Part shown: in pieces, positions 40,979 to 41,411 of the stretch | Position numbering within the stretch: position 1 is the first letter of the stretch | Layout of the letters: each line of letters starts with the position of its first letter | Source of the DNA: Campylobacterales bacterium | Lineage (GTDB): Bacteria; Campylobacterota; Campylobacteria; Campylobacterales; Nitratiruptoraceae | NCBI GenBank assembly: GCA_027024145.1 | Contig: JALVTF010000031.1 | Span: 1 to 41,411 of the forward strand | Direction of reading: 5' to 3' | DNA length: 41,411 nt | The notes under the pieces: model-generated | Told to the model about the DNA's origin: nothing | What the model saw: only the letters and a program-made list of their open reading frames with translations | Database searches by the model: none | Program-made: the position numbers and the translations under genes

Positions 40979-41411
40979 TCAATCCTTTAGCTTCATAGAT
41001 TTGAGAAATTCTTGGTATATTGTATCCAATTCCTCCTCTTTTTTCAGAAGGTCTTTGTCTCCTTTGATGTAGGCGTGTTCGAGGAGTGCGAAACGCTTGA
41101 GGAGGTACTCGAAGAGCTCCTTGTCGATGTCGGGGAGCTTGTTGTGCGCAAGGCGTCCTTTGTCGAGTCCTTTGCGCACCACACGTGCTGGGATACCTAC
41201 TGCAGTACACTCATCTGGTACATCCTTAACTACGACAGAGTTAGCACCTATCTTGACATTGCGTCCCACGGTGATGTTGCCCAGCACCTTGGCTCCGGCA
41301 CCGATGACGGCACCTTGCTTGATGGTGGGGTGGCGTTTACCGTGGCTGAGGCTCACGCCTCCGAGAGTAACTTGCTGATAGATGGTCACATCGTCTTCTA
41401 TGACGGTGGTC
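40979..41411 (-). CDS. cysE: Serine O-acetyltransferase, 5' end cut by window edge
   Basis: Cysteine biosynthesis: acetylates serine. Only the C-terminal 143 codons are in the window. The left-handed beta-helix catalytic region is visible: [29 protein letters not shown] (the conserved GGT..-like TLGG and KRHPT motifs), [14 protein letters not shown] and AVGIPARVV. After it comes a charged helical tail (about 60 residues, [29 protein letters not shown]) instead of the short tail of E. coli CysE; this longer tail is also seen in shorter, Campylobacter-type CysE as I recall. The frame is open to the edge with no start. Confidence 0.9.
   Translation of the reverse strand, partial: TTVIEDDVTIYQQVTLGGVSLSHGKRHPTIKQGAVIGAGAKVLGNITVGRNVKIGANSVVVKDVPDECTAVGIPARVVRKGLDKGRLAHNKLPDIDKELFEYLLKRFALLEHAYIKGDKDLLKKEEELDTIYQEFLKSMKLKD

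Noticed and set aside
1-41411. Mobile elements, CRISPR arrays, tRNA or rRNA genes
   Set aside because: Looked for transposase or integrase motifs, regularly spaced repeats and tRNA-like cloverleaf ends; none were seen, and all gaps are under about 130 bases.

Overview
The window looks like a compact chromosomal segment of a free-living, lipopolysaccharide-bearing Campylobacterota (Epsilonproteobacteria). From memory, two blocks match Campylobacter jejuni gene order: aspS/nadK/recN/tatD/mltD/rlpA/kdsC/lptC/lptA/engB/membrane protein/mrdA, and metG/small ORF/fbp/mobB/lipoprotein/slt/yggT/gltX/psd. The cysE-aspC pair at the right end is also familiar there. Base composition is fairly balanced, unlike the AT-rich pathogens, which fits an environmental (vent- or sediment-type) relative. 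TTG and GTG starts and short gene overlaps are common. I saw no rRNA, tRNA, insertion sequence, phage gene or CRISPR array, and no gene-free gap longer than about 130 bases.

Layout. 1-1723 (-): aspS, cut by the left edge. 1821-12296 (+): nadK, recN, tatD, then, after a promoter, two peptidoglycan lytic transglycosylases (MltD-like and RlpA-like), hisB, kdsC, lptC, lptA, engB, an ArgA-like acetyltransferase, a small membrane protein and mrdA (PBP2). 12259-13604 (-): ybeY and a Na+/Ca2+ exchanger. 13669-14349 (+): queC. 14333-22530 (-): a tightly packed eight-gene run in the order mobB, fbp, a 63-residue Cys protein, metG, a MurE/MurF-N-domain-like protein, a ChaA-like cation exchanger, a TRAP-type substrate-binding protein and an APC permease. 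22614-23105 (+): a lipoprotein. 23029-26215 (-): gltX, yggT, slt. 26274-27366 (+): psd and a small protein. 27416-30945 (+): a perfect 7-1-7 Fur palindrome followed by an OprD-like porin, feoA and feoB. 30956-37851 (+): M48 protease lipoprotein, CoA-binding protein, ilvA, Ppx/GppA, ilvB, ilvN, lpxD and a small protein. 37848-41411 (-): cysE (cut by the right edge), aspC and a B12-dependent ribonucleotide reductase.

How the genes fit together. Most of the segment is housekeeping: envelope assembly (kdsC, lptC, lptA, lpxD, mrdA, mltD, rlpA, slt, psd), translation (aspS, gltX, metG, queC, ybeY, engB) and amino-acid synthesis (hisB, ilvA, ilvBN, aspC, cysE). The less ordinary parts are: (1) a TRAP-type binding protein whose gene overlaps that of an APC permease, with no TRAP membrane subunits nearby; (2) an apparently Fur-controlled porin-feoA-feoB unit that would join outer- and inner-membrane steps of ferrous iron uptake; (3) a Mur-ligase-like N-terminal domain protein in which the ATP loop is missing; and (4) a monomeric class II ribonucleotide reductase downstream of aspC. 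The functional links proposed for these are inferences from gene order and motifs.
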